Origin: Pectobacterium parmentieri
Lineage (GTDB): Bacteria > Pseudomonadota > Gammaproteobacteria > Enterobacterales > Enterobacteriaceae
Direction: 5' to 3'
Assembly: GCF_001742145.1 (NCBI RefSeq)
Contig: NZ_CP015749.1
Coordinates: forward strand, 4,154,001 to 4,218,000
DNA: 64,000 bases
The translations under genes and the position numbers were made by a program. Shown in pieces: positions 11,798 through 20,389 of this stretch (positions are counted from its first letter, which is position 1; every line of letters starts with the position of its first letter). The notes under the pieces are model-generated. The model made no database searches. It was given only the letters and a program-made list of their open reading frames with translations, and was not told the DNA's origin.

Positions 11798-14587
11798 ATG
11801 GCTCAGATTGCAGAAAATCCCTTAATACTGGTAGACGGTTCATCTTATTTGTATCGTGCCTATCACGCTTTTCCACCGTTAACAAACAGCGCGGGGGAAG
11901 CCACCGGTGCAATGTATGGCGTATTGAATATGCTACGCAGTTTGTTGCAGCAATATAGCCCCAGCCATGTTGCCGTTGTTTTTGATGCAAAAGGGAAAAC
12001 GTTTCGCGACGAGTTGTTTGAAAACTATAAAGCTCACCGCCCACCTATGCCGGAGGATTTACGCGAACAGATCGAGCCTCTGCATAATATGGTGAAAGCG
12101 ATGGGGTTACCACTTCTGGCGGTTTCTGGCGTAGAAGCGGACGATGTGATTGGTACACTCGCAGTGCAGGCGGAAAAAGCCGGGAAGTCGGTGCTGATTA
12201 GCACTGGCGATAAAGATATGGCACAACTGGTGACGCCGAGCGTAACGCTCATTAATACCATGAACAACACCATTCTTGGCCCACAGGAAGTGTGTGATAA
12301 ATACGGTATTCCTCCAGAGCTGATTATCGATTTCCTTGCGCTGATGGGGGATGCATCGGATAACATTCCTGGTGTGCCTGGCGTTGGGGAGAAAACCGCC
12401 CAGGCGCTACTGCAAGGGCTCGGCGGGCTGGATTCGCTGTATGCAAATCTCGATAAAATTGCTGGGCTTTCCTTCCGTGGTGCGAAAACCATGGCGCCGA
12501 AGCTGGAACAACATAAAGAAGTGGCCTACCTCTCTTATCAGCTTGCCACTATTAAAACGGATGTTGAGCTTGAACTCAGTTGCGATCAGCTCACTGTTAA
12601 CGAGCTGGATGTGGATGAGCTGCATCGTCTCTTTTCCCGTTATGAATTTAAACGCTGGTTATCAGATATTGAATCAGGCACCTGGATGCAGGGTAAAAAG
12701 AGCAGCCAGCCTGTTCAGACTGTGAATAATGCGGTGGTTGAGCAGGCGGTTGAAGAAGATAACGCACCTACGCTGTCTGCCGATGGTTATGTCACGATCC
12801 TTGATGAAAAAACGCTGTTGGATTGGGGTGAGCGTTTAAAACTGGCTGATGTTTTCGCTTTTGATACGGAAACTGATGGGCTGGATACGCTCACTGCTAA
12901 TCTGATTGGTTTGTCATTTGCGATTAAGCCAGGCGAAGCGGCTTATTTACCGTTGGCACATGATTATCTGGATGCGCCGGATCAATTGGATCGTGCCACG
13001 GTATTGGCCTTGTTAAAACCGCTGCTGGAAGATGAGAAGCTGCTTAAGATTGGTCAGAATCTCAAATTTGATAAAGGCGTGATGCAGCGGTATGACATCG
13101 ATTTACGCGGCATCGCGTTTGATACCATGCTGGAATCTTACGTGCTCGACAGCGTGGCGGGTCGTCACGATATGGACAGCTTGGCCGAGCGCTATCTGAA
13201 ACACAAAACCATTACCTTTGAAGAGATCGCGGGTAAAGGAAAAAATCAACTGACGTTCAATCAGATTGCATTGGAACAGGCTGGGCCGTATGCGGCCGAG
13301 GATGCGGACGTTACGCTGCATCTGCATCAGACACTGTGGGGGAAACTCCAGCCGCATGCCGATCTGTGTCAGGTCTTCCAAACCATCGATATGCCGCTGG
13401 TTCCTGTTTTATCCCGCATCGAGCGTACTGGCGTGCTGATCGATCCTGCAATTCTGGCGGAACACTCAAAAGAGCTAACAACCCGTCTGGCGGAATTGGA
13501 AATACAAGCCTATGAGTTGGCGGGCGAAGAGTTCAATCTCTCATCGACCAAGCAGCTACAGGGAATTCTGTATGAAAAACAAAAGCTGCCGATTCTGAAG
13601 AAAACGCCAAAAGGTGCACCGTCAACCAATGAGGAAGTGCTGGCTGAACTGGCGCTGGATTACCCTCTGCCGAAGCTAATCCTTGAATACCGAGGGTTGG
13701 CCAAGCTGAAATCGACTTACACCGATAAGTTGCCGCTGATGATCAATCCGGCGACGAAGCGCGTGCATACCTCTTATCATCAGGCTGTTACTGCAACTGG
13801 ACGTTTGTCTTCCAGCGATCCTAACCTGCAAAACATCCCGGTGCGTAACGATGAGGGACGCCGTATTCGTCAGGCATTCATTGCGCCTAAAGGTTATAGC
13901 ATTGTTGCGGCTGACTACTCGCAAATCGAACTGCGTATTATGGCGCATCTATCGGGTGATGAAGGGTTGTTGAATGCGTTCGCAAACGGGCTGGATATCC
14001 ACCGGGCAACGGCGTCAGAAGTGTTTGGCATCGCGTTGGATAAGGTGACATCAGAACAGCGTCGTAGTGCGAAAGCGATCAACTTCGGTCTGATCTACGG
14101 CATGAGCGCGTTTGGTTTGTCGCGTCAGTTGAACATCCCCCGTAGCGAATCGCAGAAATACATGAACCTGTATTTTGAGCGTTATCCTGGTGTGCAGGAT
14201 TACATGGAGCGGACGCGCCAACAGGCCGCGGAGCATGGCTATGTGTCTACATTGGATGGTCGCCGTCTCTATTTACCAGATATCCACTCGCGTAATGCTA
14301 TGGCGCGTAAAGGCGCGGAACGTGCGGCGATTAATGCCCCGATGCAGGGCACCGCTGCCGATATTATTAAGAAAGCGATGATCGCGATTGACGATTGGCT
14401 ACAGAAAGACGCGCCAAAGGTGAAGATGATCATGCAGGTTCACGATGAGTTGGTTTTCGAGATTGATGATTCGATTGTTGAAGAATCTATTAGTAAAATC
14501 AAAGTATTAATGGAAGGTTGTATGCAATTGAATGTTCCGTTGCAGGTAGACATCGGTACAGGTATGAACTGGGATCAAGCCCATTAA
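11798..14587 (+). CDS. polA: DNA polymerase I
   Basis: Pol I fills gaps and removes RNA primers in replication and repair. At 929 residues it equals the E. coli enzyme. Domains in order: 5' nuclease (about 1-320, with [17 protein letters not shown] and [11 protein letters not shown]), 3'-5' exonuclease (about 330-520, with the DxE motif FDTETDG intact, so proofreading is expected), and polymerase (about 520-929, with motif [13 protein letters not shown], motif [15 protein letters not shown] and motif C VHDELVFE). All catalytic aspartates are visible. The start is the ATG preceding [13 protein letters not shown]. Spot 42 follows, as in E. coli. Confidence 0.99.
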   Translation: MAQIAENPLILVDGSSYLYRAYHAFPPLTNSAGEATGAMYGVLNMLRSLLQQYSPSHVAVVFDAKGKTFRDELFENYKAHRPPMPEDLREQIEPLHNMVKAMGLPLLAVSGVEADDVIGTLAVQAEKAGKSVLISTGDKDMAQLVTPSVTLINTMNNTILGPQEVCDKYGIPPELIIDFLALMGDASDNIPGVPGVGEKTAQALLQGLGGLDSLYANLDKIAGLSFRGAKTMAPKLEQHKEVAYLSYQLATIKTDVELELSCDQLTVNELDVDELHRLFSRYEFKRWLSDIESGTWMQGKKSSQPVQTVNNAVVEQAVEEDNAPTLSADGYVTILDEKTLLDWGERLKLADVFAFDTETDGLDTLTANLIGLSFAIKPGEAAYLPLAHDYLDAPDQLDRATVLALLKPLLEDEKLLKIGQNLKFDKGVMQRYDIDLRGIAFDTMLESYVLDSVAGRHDMDSLAERYLKHKTITFEEIAGKGKNQLTFNQIALEQAGPYAAEDADVTLHLHQTLWGKLQPHADLCQVFQTIDMPLVPVLSRIERTGVLIDPAILAEHSKELTTRLAELEIQAYELAGEEFNLSSTKQLQGILYEKQKLPILKKTPKGAPSTNEEVLAELALDYPLPKLILEYRGLAKLKSTYTDKLPLMINPATKRVHTSYHQAVTATGRLSSSDPNLQNIPVRNDEGRRIRQAFIAPKGYSIVAADYSQIELRIMAHLSGDEGLLNAFANGLDIHRATASEVFGIALDKVTSEQRRSAKAINFGLIYGMSAFGLSRQLNIPRSESQKYMNLYFERYPGVQDYMERTRQQAAEHGYVSTLDGRRLYLPDIHSRNAMARKGAERAAINAPMQGTAADIIKKAMIAIDDWLQKDAPKVKMIMQVHDELVFEIDDSIVEESISKIKVLMEGCMQLNVPLQVDIGTGMNWDQAH

Positions 14588-14731
14588 TGGCCGATTCTTG
14601 CGCTATTTTTGTAATTAAATAACAGTATTGTGTGACCTGGTTTAACTTTGTGTAATCGATAACCATTTTCTATGAAAGTAAACAACAAAAAAGCCTTTGT
14701 TCCCGCGAAAAAATAGGGTAGAGTTAAAGAC

Positions 14732-14838
14732 GTAGGGTACAGAGGTAAGATGTTCTATCTTTCAGACCTTTTACTTCACGTAATCGGATTTGGCTGAATA
14801 TTAGCCGCCCCGCTCAGTTTTGAGCGGGGCGTTTTTTA
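14732..14838 (+). ncRNA. spf: Spot 42 regulatory sRNA
   Basis: The sequence GTAGGGTACAGAGGTAAGAT and the following 45 bases are nearly identical to E. coli Spot 42, an Hfq-binding sRNA of about 109 nt that represses genes of secondary carbon metabolism (for example galK) when glucose is present. It ends in a rho-independent terminator, GCCCCGCTCAGTTTTGAGCGGGGCGTTTTTT. The position between polA and engB is the conserved one. A plausible -10 (TAGAGT, ending about 10 bases before the start) lies upstream, and a TGTGA half-site near 14631 could belong to the CRP control known in E. coli. Confidence 0.95.
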
Positions 14839-15001
14839 TGGGCTTTATTCAGCGTTTTACCCTCAAAACGCTGGCAACTGTGTGACATACTGCGATGTGT
14901 TCGCATGCTTTCAGGTGTGAAAAGAACGAGTCTGGTGGGGTATCGTCGAGGGAAAGTGATGGCGTGATGCGAGTGATGGCACTCTGCACCACGCGAAAGG
15001 A

Positions 15002-15637
15002 TTATTCAGCGTCTTGTTCTTCTACAATGTGTTGCAAGGTATTGAACCAGTTATCTAATTTCTGCCGTAGTTTATCGACGCCGATTTTTTTCAGTGACGA
15101 AAATGCCTCGACCTGAATATCACCCATAAATGGCGCGACAGCTTCGCGAACCATATGCAACTGTGTCTTACGTGCGCCTGAAGCCAGCTTATCGGCTTTG
15201 GTCAGCAGTACTAAGACCGGAAGTTTGACATCGACTGCCCACTGAATCATTTGCTGATCGAGATCTTTCAGCGGATGACGAATATCCATCAGCACAACCA
15301 GACCCTTCAGGCTGTTACGCTTTTGCAGGTATTCACCGAGCGCACGTTGCCATTTGATCTTCATTTGCTCCGGTACTTCGGCATAGCCGTAGCCGGGAAG
15401 GTCGACTAAACGCACGCCGTCAGCTACCTGAAACAGGTTGATCAACTGGGTACGACCCGGCGTTTTACTGGTTCGTGCCAGGCTCTTCTGGTTGGTCAGC
15501 GTATTCAGCGCGCTGGATTTTCCGGCGTTAGAACGCCCAGCAAAGGCCACTTCAATACCGCTATCTGTTGCCAGGTGGCGAATATCCGGGGCGCTGATGA
15601 TAAAACGCGTCATGTGATAGTTATATTGCTGGGTCAC
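15002..15637 (-). CDS. engB: EngB (YihA/YsxC), ribosome biogenesis GTP-binding protein
   Basis: EngB is an essential TrmE-Era-type GTPase needed for late 50S subunit assembly and normal division. G motifs are in order: G1 GRSNAGKSS (about residues 33-41), the G2 region KTPGRTQ, G3 [12 protein letters not shown] and G4 TKAD. The GTG at 15637 gives 211 residues and aligns with the E. coli 210-residue protein. An in-frame ATG at 15694 would add an unrelated N-terminus, and an ATG at 15613 would remove eight conserved residues. It is convergent with polA-spf and diverges from yihI. Confidence 0.95.
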   Translation of the reverse strand: MTQQYNYHMTRFIISAPDIRHLATDSGIEVAFAGRSNAGKSSALNTLTNQKSLARTSKTPGRTQLINLFQVADGVRLVDLPGYGYAEVPEQMKIKWQRALGEYLQKRNSLKGLVVLMDIRHPLKDLDQQMIQWAVDVKLPVLVLLTKADKLASGARKTQLHMVREAVAPFMGDIQVEAFSSLKKIGVDKLRQKLDNWFNTLQHIVEEQDAE

Positions 15638-15840
15638 GATCGTTATCTCTGTCTGGATCTCTGTCTGGTTGGGGATTATACCTGTAACTGACAATAAAGG
15701 CGGTTTTATCTGCCTTAAAGTGCAGCAGACTGATATGAAAAGAAAAGCTCATCCGCCTGATGTGAGCGCTTTTTTCTTACCCAGCTTTCTGCTAGATTCC
15801 GCCGCACTTCCCTTATATCTGTGTACCTGAGAACAACATT

Positions 15841-16398
15841 ATGAACCGACCTGTCAAAGGGGCTGCCGATAAGGCAGGAAAACCTAAAGTAAAAAGAAAA
15901 ACCCGCGAAGAACTGGAGCGCGAAGCTCGTGAGCGGAAAAGAGATAAAAAACGTCGTGGCCATGCAGCGGGCAGCCGAACTCAGGAAAAATCGTCTACCG
16001 ATCAGAATTCTGGCCAACGTAAAGTCGCCGATCCGCGTATTGGTAGTAAAAAGCCTGTACAGCTTGGCGTGTTGGATAGCGCTATCGCTAAACCGAAGCC
16101 TAAGTCGAAGCCTTCTGAGCCTGTGGAGAAGGTCGTTGCTGCCAAGCCGACAATGTCTCCAGAAGAAGAGCTGGCAATGTTAGAAAACGATCCGCGTTTG
16201 GATGCTTTGTTGGATCGCTTGGATAGCGGCGAAACGCTGAGTGCCAAAGATCAGTCATGGGTTGACGAAACGCTGGATCGTATCGATATCCTGATGGAAG
16301 AGCTTGGAATCGAGCTGGGTGATGATGATGACGAAGAAGAGCAACAGGAAGACATGTTGCAGCTTTTAAAACGTAATAACCCGAAAGACGCGTTCTAA
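15841..16398 (+). CDS. yihI: YihI, Der GTPase-activating protein
   Basis: YihI stimulates the GTPase activity of Der (EngA) and so modulates 50S ribosome assembly. The 185-residue protein has a strongly basic N-terminal half (repeated Lys/Arg, including [23 protein letters not shown]) and a very acidic C-terminal part ([12 protein letters not shown]), the charge layout of the family. There are no membrane segments. It sits between engB and hemN as in E. coli. A small membrane ORF begins 3 nt after its stop. Confidence 0.94.
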   Translation: MNRPVKGAADKAGKPKVKRKTREELEREARERKRDKKRRGHAAGSRTQEKSSTDQNSGQRKVADPRIGSKKPVQLGVLDSAIAKPKPKSKPSEPVEKVVAAKPTMSPEEELAMLENDPRLDALLDRLDSGETLSAKDQSWVDETLDRIDILMEELGIELGDDDDEEEQQEDMLQLLKRNNPKDAF

Positions 16399-16401
16399 TC
16401 A

Positions 16402-16572
16402 ATGAAATGGCTGTTTCTGTTCCTGATATTGCTGGTTGCGTTTTATCTGCTCTGTCTGTTCAGTAAACTATGGCTATTGTCGAAGCGTAAGCACCGGCTG
16501 CATCGCGCCCTGTTTAACGGGCGCGTGAATCAGGTGCGGCGCCCAAGACAAGAACATAGGAAACGTTTTTGA
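16402..16572 (+). CDS. Small membrane protein ORF, possible decayed DUF2489-type gene
   Basis: This 56-codon open frame starts 3 nt after the yihI stop. Residues 2-26 are a strongly hydrophobic segment (WLFLFLILLVAFYLLCLF), followed by a basic tail rich in Lys, Arg and His with no recognisable domain. Several relatives carry a longer membrane protein (DUF2489) between yihI and hemN, so this could be its surviving N-terminal end. Alternatively it is a genuine single-span small protein translated by coupling to yihI. The sequence TTTTGAACGCCG at the stop recurs about 68 bp downstream, consistent with an internal deletion. Function unknown. Confidence 0.4.
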   Translation: MKWLFLFLILLVAFYLLCLFSKLWLLSKRKHRLHRALFNGRVNQVRRPRQEHRKRF

Positions 16573-16711
16573 ACGCCGCCCTGTAGTGCTGCGAGTCATC
16601 AGGGATGAGCAAGTAGCGAAATGCCGGGAGCGCTTTTGAACGCCGTTTTTTGGTGATCTGAAGGAGGGGAAGGATAACCCACCGAGTAAAAACTGGAAGG
16701 AGTGAGCGAAT

Positions 16712-18085
16712 ATGTCGATACCGTCCGTTGACTGGGATCTGGCCCTGATTCAAAAATATAACTATTCTGGGCCGCGTTATACGTCTTATCCCACAGCGTT
16801 AGAATTCAGCGAAGCTTATGGTGAGCCTGCGTTTCAGCATGCCATTGCCCGTTATCCGCAGCGGCCTCTGTCGCTGTATATCCACATCCCTTTTTGCCAC
16901 CGGCTGTGCTATTTCTGCGGCTGTAATAAGCTGGTTACGCGTCAGCAGCATAAAGCGGATGAATACCTTGATGTGCTGGAACTGGAAATTCGCCAGCGTG
17001 CGCCGCTATTTGTCGGACGCACGGTGACGCAATTGCATTGGGGCGGCGGTACGCCGACCTACCTGAATAAAGTACAAATCAGCCGACTGATGTCGTTACT
17101 ACGCGAGCTGTTCTCTTTTTCCGAGCAGGCGGAGTTGTCGCTTGAAGTTGACCCGCGGGAAATTGAATTGGACGTTCTCGACCATCTGCGTGCCGAAGGG
17201 TTTAACCGCCTTAGCATGGGGGTGCAGGATTTTAATAAAGACGTTCAGAAGCTGGTCAACCGTGAGCAGGATGAAGACTTTATTTTTGCCCTTATTGAAC
17301 GGGCAAAGGCGCTGGGTTTCACCTCAACCAATATTGATTTGATTTACGGCCTGCCGAAACAAACGCCGGAGAGCTTCGCCTTTACGCTACAGCGCGTTGC
17401 TGAATTAAGCCCGCATCGGCTTAGCGTTTTTAACTATGCGCATTTGCCTAGCCTGTTTGCAGCACAGCGTAAGATTAAAGACGCTGATTTACCGAGTGCA
17501 GAACAAAAACTGGATATTCTGCAACAGACGATAGGATCGCTGACGCAATCGGGTTACCAGTTTATCGGTATGGATCACTTTGCTCGCCCGGACGATGAGC
17601 TGGCGGTGGCGCAGCGAGAAGGGAAGTTGCATCGTAATTTCCAGGGTTATACGACGCAGGGTGATAGCGATCTGCTTGGTATGGGCGTTTCGGCGATTAG
17701 TATGATCGGTGATAGTTATGCCCAGAACCAGAAAGAGTTAAAGCAGTATTATGCGCAGGTCAAAGACAAAGGAAATGGTCTGTGGCGTGGATTACAACTG
17801 ACGCGTGATGATTGTCTCCGCCGCGATGTGATTAAGACGCTGATCTGTAATTTCCAACTCAGTTATGCGCCGATTGAAACGGAATACGCTATCGATTTTA
17901 AAACCTACTTTGAGCAGGATTTAGCGTTATTGGCACCGCTGGTGGCCGATGGGCTGGTCGATAGTCAGGAAGGCGGGCTGGTGGTGACACCGAAGGGACG
18001 TTTGCTGATCCGCAATATCTGCATGTGCTTTGACGTCTATTTACGTAGCAAGCTCAGAACGCAGCAATTTTCCCGCGTGATTTAG
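16712..18085 (+). CDS. hemN: HemN, oxygen-independent coproporphyrinogen III dehydrogenase
   Basis: HemN is a radical SAM enzyme that decarboxylates coproporphyrinogen III to protoporphyrinogen IX for haem synthesis without oxygen. The [4Fe-4S] cluster motif CX3CX2CXC is seen in [15 protein letters not shown] (about residues 58-72), and WGGGTPTYL (SAM binding) is near residue 110. At 457 residues it is the same length as the E. coli enzyme. A good ribosome site (GGAAGGAG) precedes the ATG. Its last bases overlap the end of an IS remnant, yet the C-terminus ([13 protein letters not shown]) looks intact, so the gene seems functional. Confidence 0.98.
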   Translation: MSIPSVDWDLALIQKYNYSGPRYTSYPTALEFSEAYGEPAFQHAIARYPQRPLSLYIHIPFCHRLCYFCGCNKLVTRQQHKADEYLDVLELEIRQRAPLFVGRTVTQLHWGGGTPTYLNKVQISRLMSLLRELFSFSEQAELSLEVDPREIELDVLDHLRAEGFNRLSMGVQDFNKDVQKLVNREQDEDFIFALIERAKALGFTSTNIDLIYGLPKQTPESFAFTLQRVAELSPHRLSVFNYAHLPSLFAAQRKIKDADLPSAEQKLDILQQTIGSLTQSGYQFIGMDHFARPDDELAVAQREGKLHRNFQGYTTQGDSDLLGMGVSAISMIGDSYAQNQKELKQYYAQVKDKGNGLWRGLQLTRDDCLRRDVIKTLICNFQLSYAPIETEYAIDFKTYFEQDLALLAPLVADGLVDSQEGGLVVTPKGRLLIRNICMCFDVYLRSKLRTQQFSRVI

Positions 18086-18520
18086 TTTTTTTGATCTCCT
18101 CTCACTATCGGTGCCAGGCTAAATAAGAGATCCGGGGCGTTTTTCAGACTTCGAGCAAATTCCGTCGGAGTCTGGTTATTTAATGAGGAATGTGGTCTTT
18201 GCTGGTTATATTCCTGTCGCCAGCGTTCGACCTTTTCCTGCGCATCTTCCAGTGACAGGAACCCGTGAATGTTCAGACACTTCATCACCGCGACCACATC
18301 ATCCTCACGCAACCCATGCTCCTGCACTGGTCTGTTGCACTGACTGCCGGACGCGCACGTCGGTGTCCGTCACTCCCATGCAACCGAACTTCTTTTTCCA
18401 ATTGTAAAAGGTGGCTTCTGAAATCCTCATCTTTCTGCAGACTGTCTCTAGCCGTGTGTCAGTTTCGGCCTTCTTTAGGAAAAATGTAATTTTTTCTTCG
18501 GTATAACGTGTCTTTTTCAT
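18082..18520 (-). pseudogene. IS3-family (IS1222-like) transposase remnant, internally deleted
   Basis: On the minus strand from 18520 the frame encodes the start of an IS3-family OrfA (MKKTRYTEEKITFFLKKAE, then CRKMRISEATFYNWKKKFG, the HTH). The similarity stops after about 50 residues. The next frame (18327-18082) gives the end of Orf[24 protein letters not shown] is the typical C-terminus after the catalytic Glu. Most of the DDE integrase core is missing, so about 440 bp remains of an element normally near 1.2 kb. The element cannot move by itself. It abuts hemN and marks the left edge of the AT-rich cassette. Terminal repeats could not be paired with confidence. Confidence 0.88.
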
Positions 18521-18540
18521 GCCGGATGACTTCTTTTTTT

Positions 18541-18636
18541 ATGGAGAAGACGAGCCGAAAACGCTACTTTACGCGGGTACTGAATAAAGGAAAGATATCA
18601 GTAGAAGAGATCTCATTTCTTGATGTTTTAAAATAA
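18541..18636 (+). CDS. Short ORF (31 codons) of unknown status
   Basis: An open frame beginning MEKTSRKRYFTRVLNKGK and ending in SFLDVLK lies between the IS remnant and the cassette promoter. It has no clear ribosome site and no recognised family. It could be the tail of a gene broken by the IS element or chance. Listed for completeness. Confidence 0.2.
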   Translation: MEKTSRKRYFTRVLNKGKISVEEISFLDVLK

Positions 18637-18663
18637 TTTAAGATTAATCGTTGAATTGCTATT

Positions 18664-18693
18664 TTGCAAATCACAGGATTATCTAAATATAAT
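18664..18693 (+). promoter_or_regulatory. Candidate promoter of the accessory cassette
   Basis: TTGCAA (18664-18669) and a perfect TATAAT (18688-18693) are 18 bp apart, about 105 bp before the first cassette gene. A second candidate nearer the gene is TTGATT (18731) with TATGAT (18753), 16 bp apart. In DNA this AT-rich both may be fortuitous. Confidence 0.45.
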
Positions 18694-18798
18694 ATTTTTT
18701 TATTTGGTTTTTTATTCTGCTTTATGTTGGTTGATTTTACATTTTTTTACTATATGATGATTAAGATTTTCGTTTTTAGCATAAAAGGAGTTTATGTG

Positions 18799-19104
18799 AT
18801 GATTCGTGCTTTTTTATTTATTTCAATTTTTACTTTTCCTCTCTCGTCATACGCTATCGATTCTGTGCCAGAAATCGTTAATATTAAAAATGATCAAAAA
18901 ATAAATTTCAAAAAAACGGATTATTATTCGTTTGAGAAAATTTTTTTTCTAAAAAATAAAAAGGATATTATTAATCTTTCCTCAAGGAAAGATGAGTGCA
19001 TAGAGGATTGCTGGAGTTTTACCTTGCCTTCAAGACGGGGTGATGCCTTTGAATTTAATAACTGCGTCAATGATTGTATGGGGTTTAATTTAGACGTATG
19101 TTGA
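18799..19104 (+). CDS. Secreted cysteine-rich peptide precursor (twin CX3C), cassette gene 1
   Basis: I do not recognise this family. The ATG at 18799 is preceded by AAAAGGAG at good spacing, whereas the longer upstream frame adds only hydrophobic noise. The 101-residue product begins with a Sec signal peptide (MIRAFLFISIFTFPLSSYA, likely cut after Ala19). A Lys/Asn/Ile-rich middle follows. The C-terminal 35 residues hold all five cysteines: C67, C71, C89, C93 and the final residue C101. They form CIEDC, a 17-residue spacer, CVNDC, then a C-terminal Cys. A twin CX3C pattern is what helical-hairpin disulfide peptides use. The odd cysteine at the very end could pair between molecules or be modified. 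It is the first gene of a five-gene operon that includes a DsbA-like oxidase, which suggests that it is the substrate. The base composition is far more AT-rich than hemN or glnG. Confidence 0.72.
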   Translation: MIRAFLFISIFTFPLSSYAIDSVPEIVNIKNDQKINFKKTDYYSFEKIFFLKNKKDIINLSSRKDECIEDCWSFTLPSRRGDAFEFNNCVNDCMGFNLDVC

Positions 19105-19133
19105 TTTTCTTATAAATTTGGATTTTTAGTAAA

Positions 19134-19385
19134 ATGATAACTGATAAAGATATTGCAAAAAATTTAGTTGAAAGATATATGAGCATAACTAATGATATGT
19201 ACGATGATGTGAATAATTTGCAAGGTAAAATTCCAGGCGAAGAGCATAAGGAGCTAAGGAAGGCTATAGGGAATATCATCGTAGATATATTTGATAATGT
19301 TATTAACCGTATTTCAGAAGAGCATGAAGATATAATTTTATGTGATATAAATGACTGTATTAAAAATAAAAAGGTTGAAAAATGA
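19134..19385 (+). CDS. Small charged helical protein, cassette gene 2
   Basis: This 83-residue protein is not recognised. It has no signal peptide, is predicted by eye to be mostly helical and acidic ([17 protein letters not shown], then a region around residues 36-66 of alternating hydrophobic and charged residues), and has two cysteines near the C-terminus (LCDINDC). It starts 29 nt after gene 1. Its TGA overlaps the ATG of the ferredoxin gene (ATGA), so the two are translationally coupled. A small cytosolic partner coupled to a ferredoxin could be a chaperone, adapter or immunity protein; none of these is shown by the sequence. The ribosome site is weak. Confidence 0.7.
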   Translation: MITDKDIAKNLVERYMSITNDMYDDVNNLQGKIPGEEHKELRKAIGNIIVDIFDNVINRISEEHEDIILCDINDCIKNKKVEK

Positions 19386-19675
19386 CTGTCTATAAAATTT
19401 CACTGATTAATTGTATGGAACAAACAGATATAGAGTGCTCCGATGATGAATATATCATCGATGCTGCAGAAAAAGCAGGTGTTGAACTTCCGTATAGTTG
19501 TAGGGCTGGAGCATGCTCTACTTGCGTGTGTCTTGCGATCTCGGGAACTTATGATAACTCTGATCAGTCTTTTTTAGATGATGAGCAAATTAGTAAAGGA
19601 TACCTTTTGGCATGTACTGCATATCCAACCTCTGATGTAACCATGTATACTCATTTGGAAAAGAATTTATATTAA
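19382..19675 (+). CDS. Plant-type [2Fe-2S] ferredoxin, cassette gene 3
   Basis: This 97-residue stand-alone ferredoxin has the chloroplast-type cluster ligands C40-X4-C45-X2-C48-X29-C78, in the segment [12 protein letters not shown] and the later LLACTAYP. Its second half is extraordinarily like plant and cyanobacterial photosynthetic ferredoxin: [18 protein letters not shown], then [12 protein letters not shown]. It is unlike the adrenodoxin-type Fdx of the ISC operon. It lacks any targeting signal or fused domain. In Pectobacterium such domains are known as the N-terminus of pectocin M bacteriocins and as cargo of the FusA uptake receptor. Here the protein stands alone inside an operon with exported redox proteins. 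Role: a one-electron carrier, partner unknown. Confidence 0.92.
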   Translation: MTVYKISLINCMEQTDIECSDDEYIIDAAEKAGVELPYSCRAGACSTCVCLAISGTYDNSDQSFLDDEQISKGYLLACTAYPTSDVTMYTHLEKNLY

Positions 19676-19705
19676 TGTAAATCAATATAAAAATTAAAGG
19701 ATATC

Positions 19706-20389
19706 ATGAAAAGAAGACAGTTTTTGTTATCAGGTTTTCTCTCTGGATTGATGTTGAGCCTTTTGGGAAGCAGTTTTACTGCTTTAGCCTCTTTGGTTGA
19801 ATCATCTATAAAAATAAAAGGAATATTAAGGCCAGATAAAAATAAAACGATAAGAAAAATCAATAAATTCTTTTTTCAAAGAGAGATATACGAATACGTA
19901 GAACCTGTAAATAAAGATAACTATATAAAATTTCATATTAAAGTTTTGAACAATAAAAAAAAGGGGGCGGCACTTTTAGGTGCTCGAGTAGGGGTGTGTA
20001 ATTCAGACGCTTTCAAATCGAGTAATGGTAAAATAGGGTCCGCTGACAATACTAATATTCTATGGTTTACTGTTCAGGATGAGAATTTTTTCAGTTTCTT
20101 TCTAAGAAAACCCAGTTTAGTTGTTAAATCAAATAAAATAATGAACCCAATAGATTTCTTAATAATCAAAGATGAAAAAATCTCCATTTCGAGAGTTAAT
20201 ATTAATGACGATTTTCCGAGTAAAATCGATCCTCAGAATGAGTATAGCTTGTACGCCTATTCTTTAACGGATAAAATATTAGATACCTATGGACAGCCCA
20301 TAGATAAGCCTATTGAAGATATTCAAATTCATAAGCTGGATGGTTTATCTCAAGCTGTTATAGAATTTATGGTTGATGATAATGAATAA
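19706..20389 (+). CDS. Exported protein with twin-arginine-like signal, cassette gene 4
   Basis: I do not recognise the 227-residue family. It has a ribosome site (AAAGGA) six bases before the ATG. The N-terminus MKRRQFLLSGFLSGLMLSL has two arginines before a hydrophobic core ending in FTALA, which resembles a Tat signal (RRxFL) and could also work through Sec. The mature part is rich in Lys, Asn and Ile with alternating short hydrophobic stretches, as in beta-sandwich proteins, and contains a single cysteine (GVCNSD). If the Tat route is real, the protein is exported folded and possibly with a cofactor, which would fit a neighbouring ferredoxin. It overlaps the next gene by 8 bases. No catalytic motif is apparent. 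Confidence 0.78.
   Translation: MKRRQFLLSGFLSGLMLSLLGSSFTALASLVESSIKIKGILRPDKNKTIRKINKFFFQREIYEYVEPVNKDNYIKFHIKVLNNKKKGAALLGARVGVCNSDAFKSSNGKIGSADNTNILWFTVQDENFFSFFLRKPSLVVKSNKIMNPIDFLIIKDEKISISRVNINDDFPSKIDPQNEYSLYAYSLTDKILDTYGQPIDKPIEDIQIHKLDGLSQAVIEFMVDDNE

Noticed and set aside
14850..14874. Inverted repeat CAGCGTTTT/AAAACGCTG between spf and engB as a terminator
   Set aside because: It has no T run on either strand; its role is unclear.
18082..18520. Intact insertion sequence
   Set aside because: Only the OrfA start and OrfB end remain and the catalytic core is missing.
19382..19675. Ferredoxin gene as a pectocin bacteriocin
   Set aside because: The frame stops right after the ferredoxin domain; no colicin M-like or lysozyme-like domain follows in any frame.
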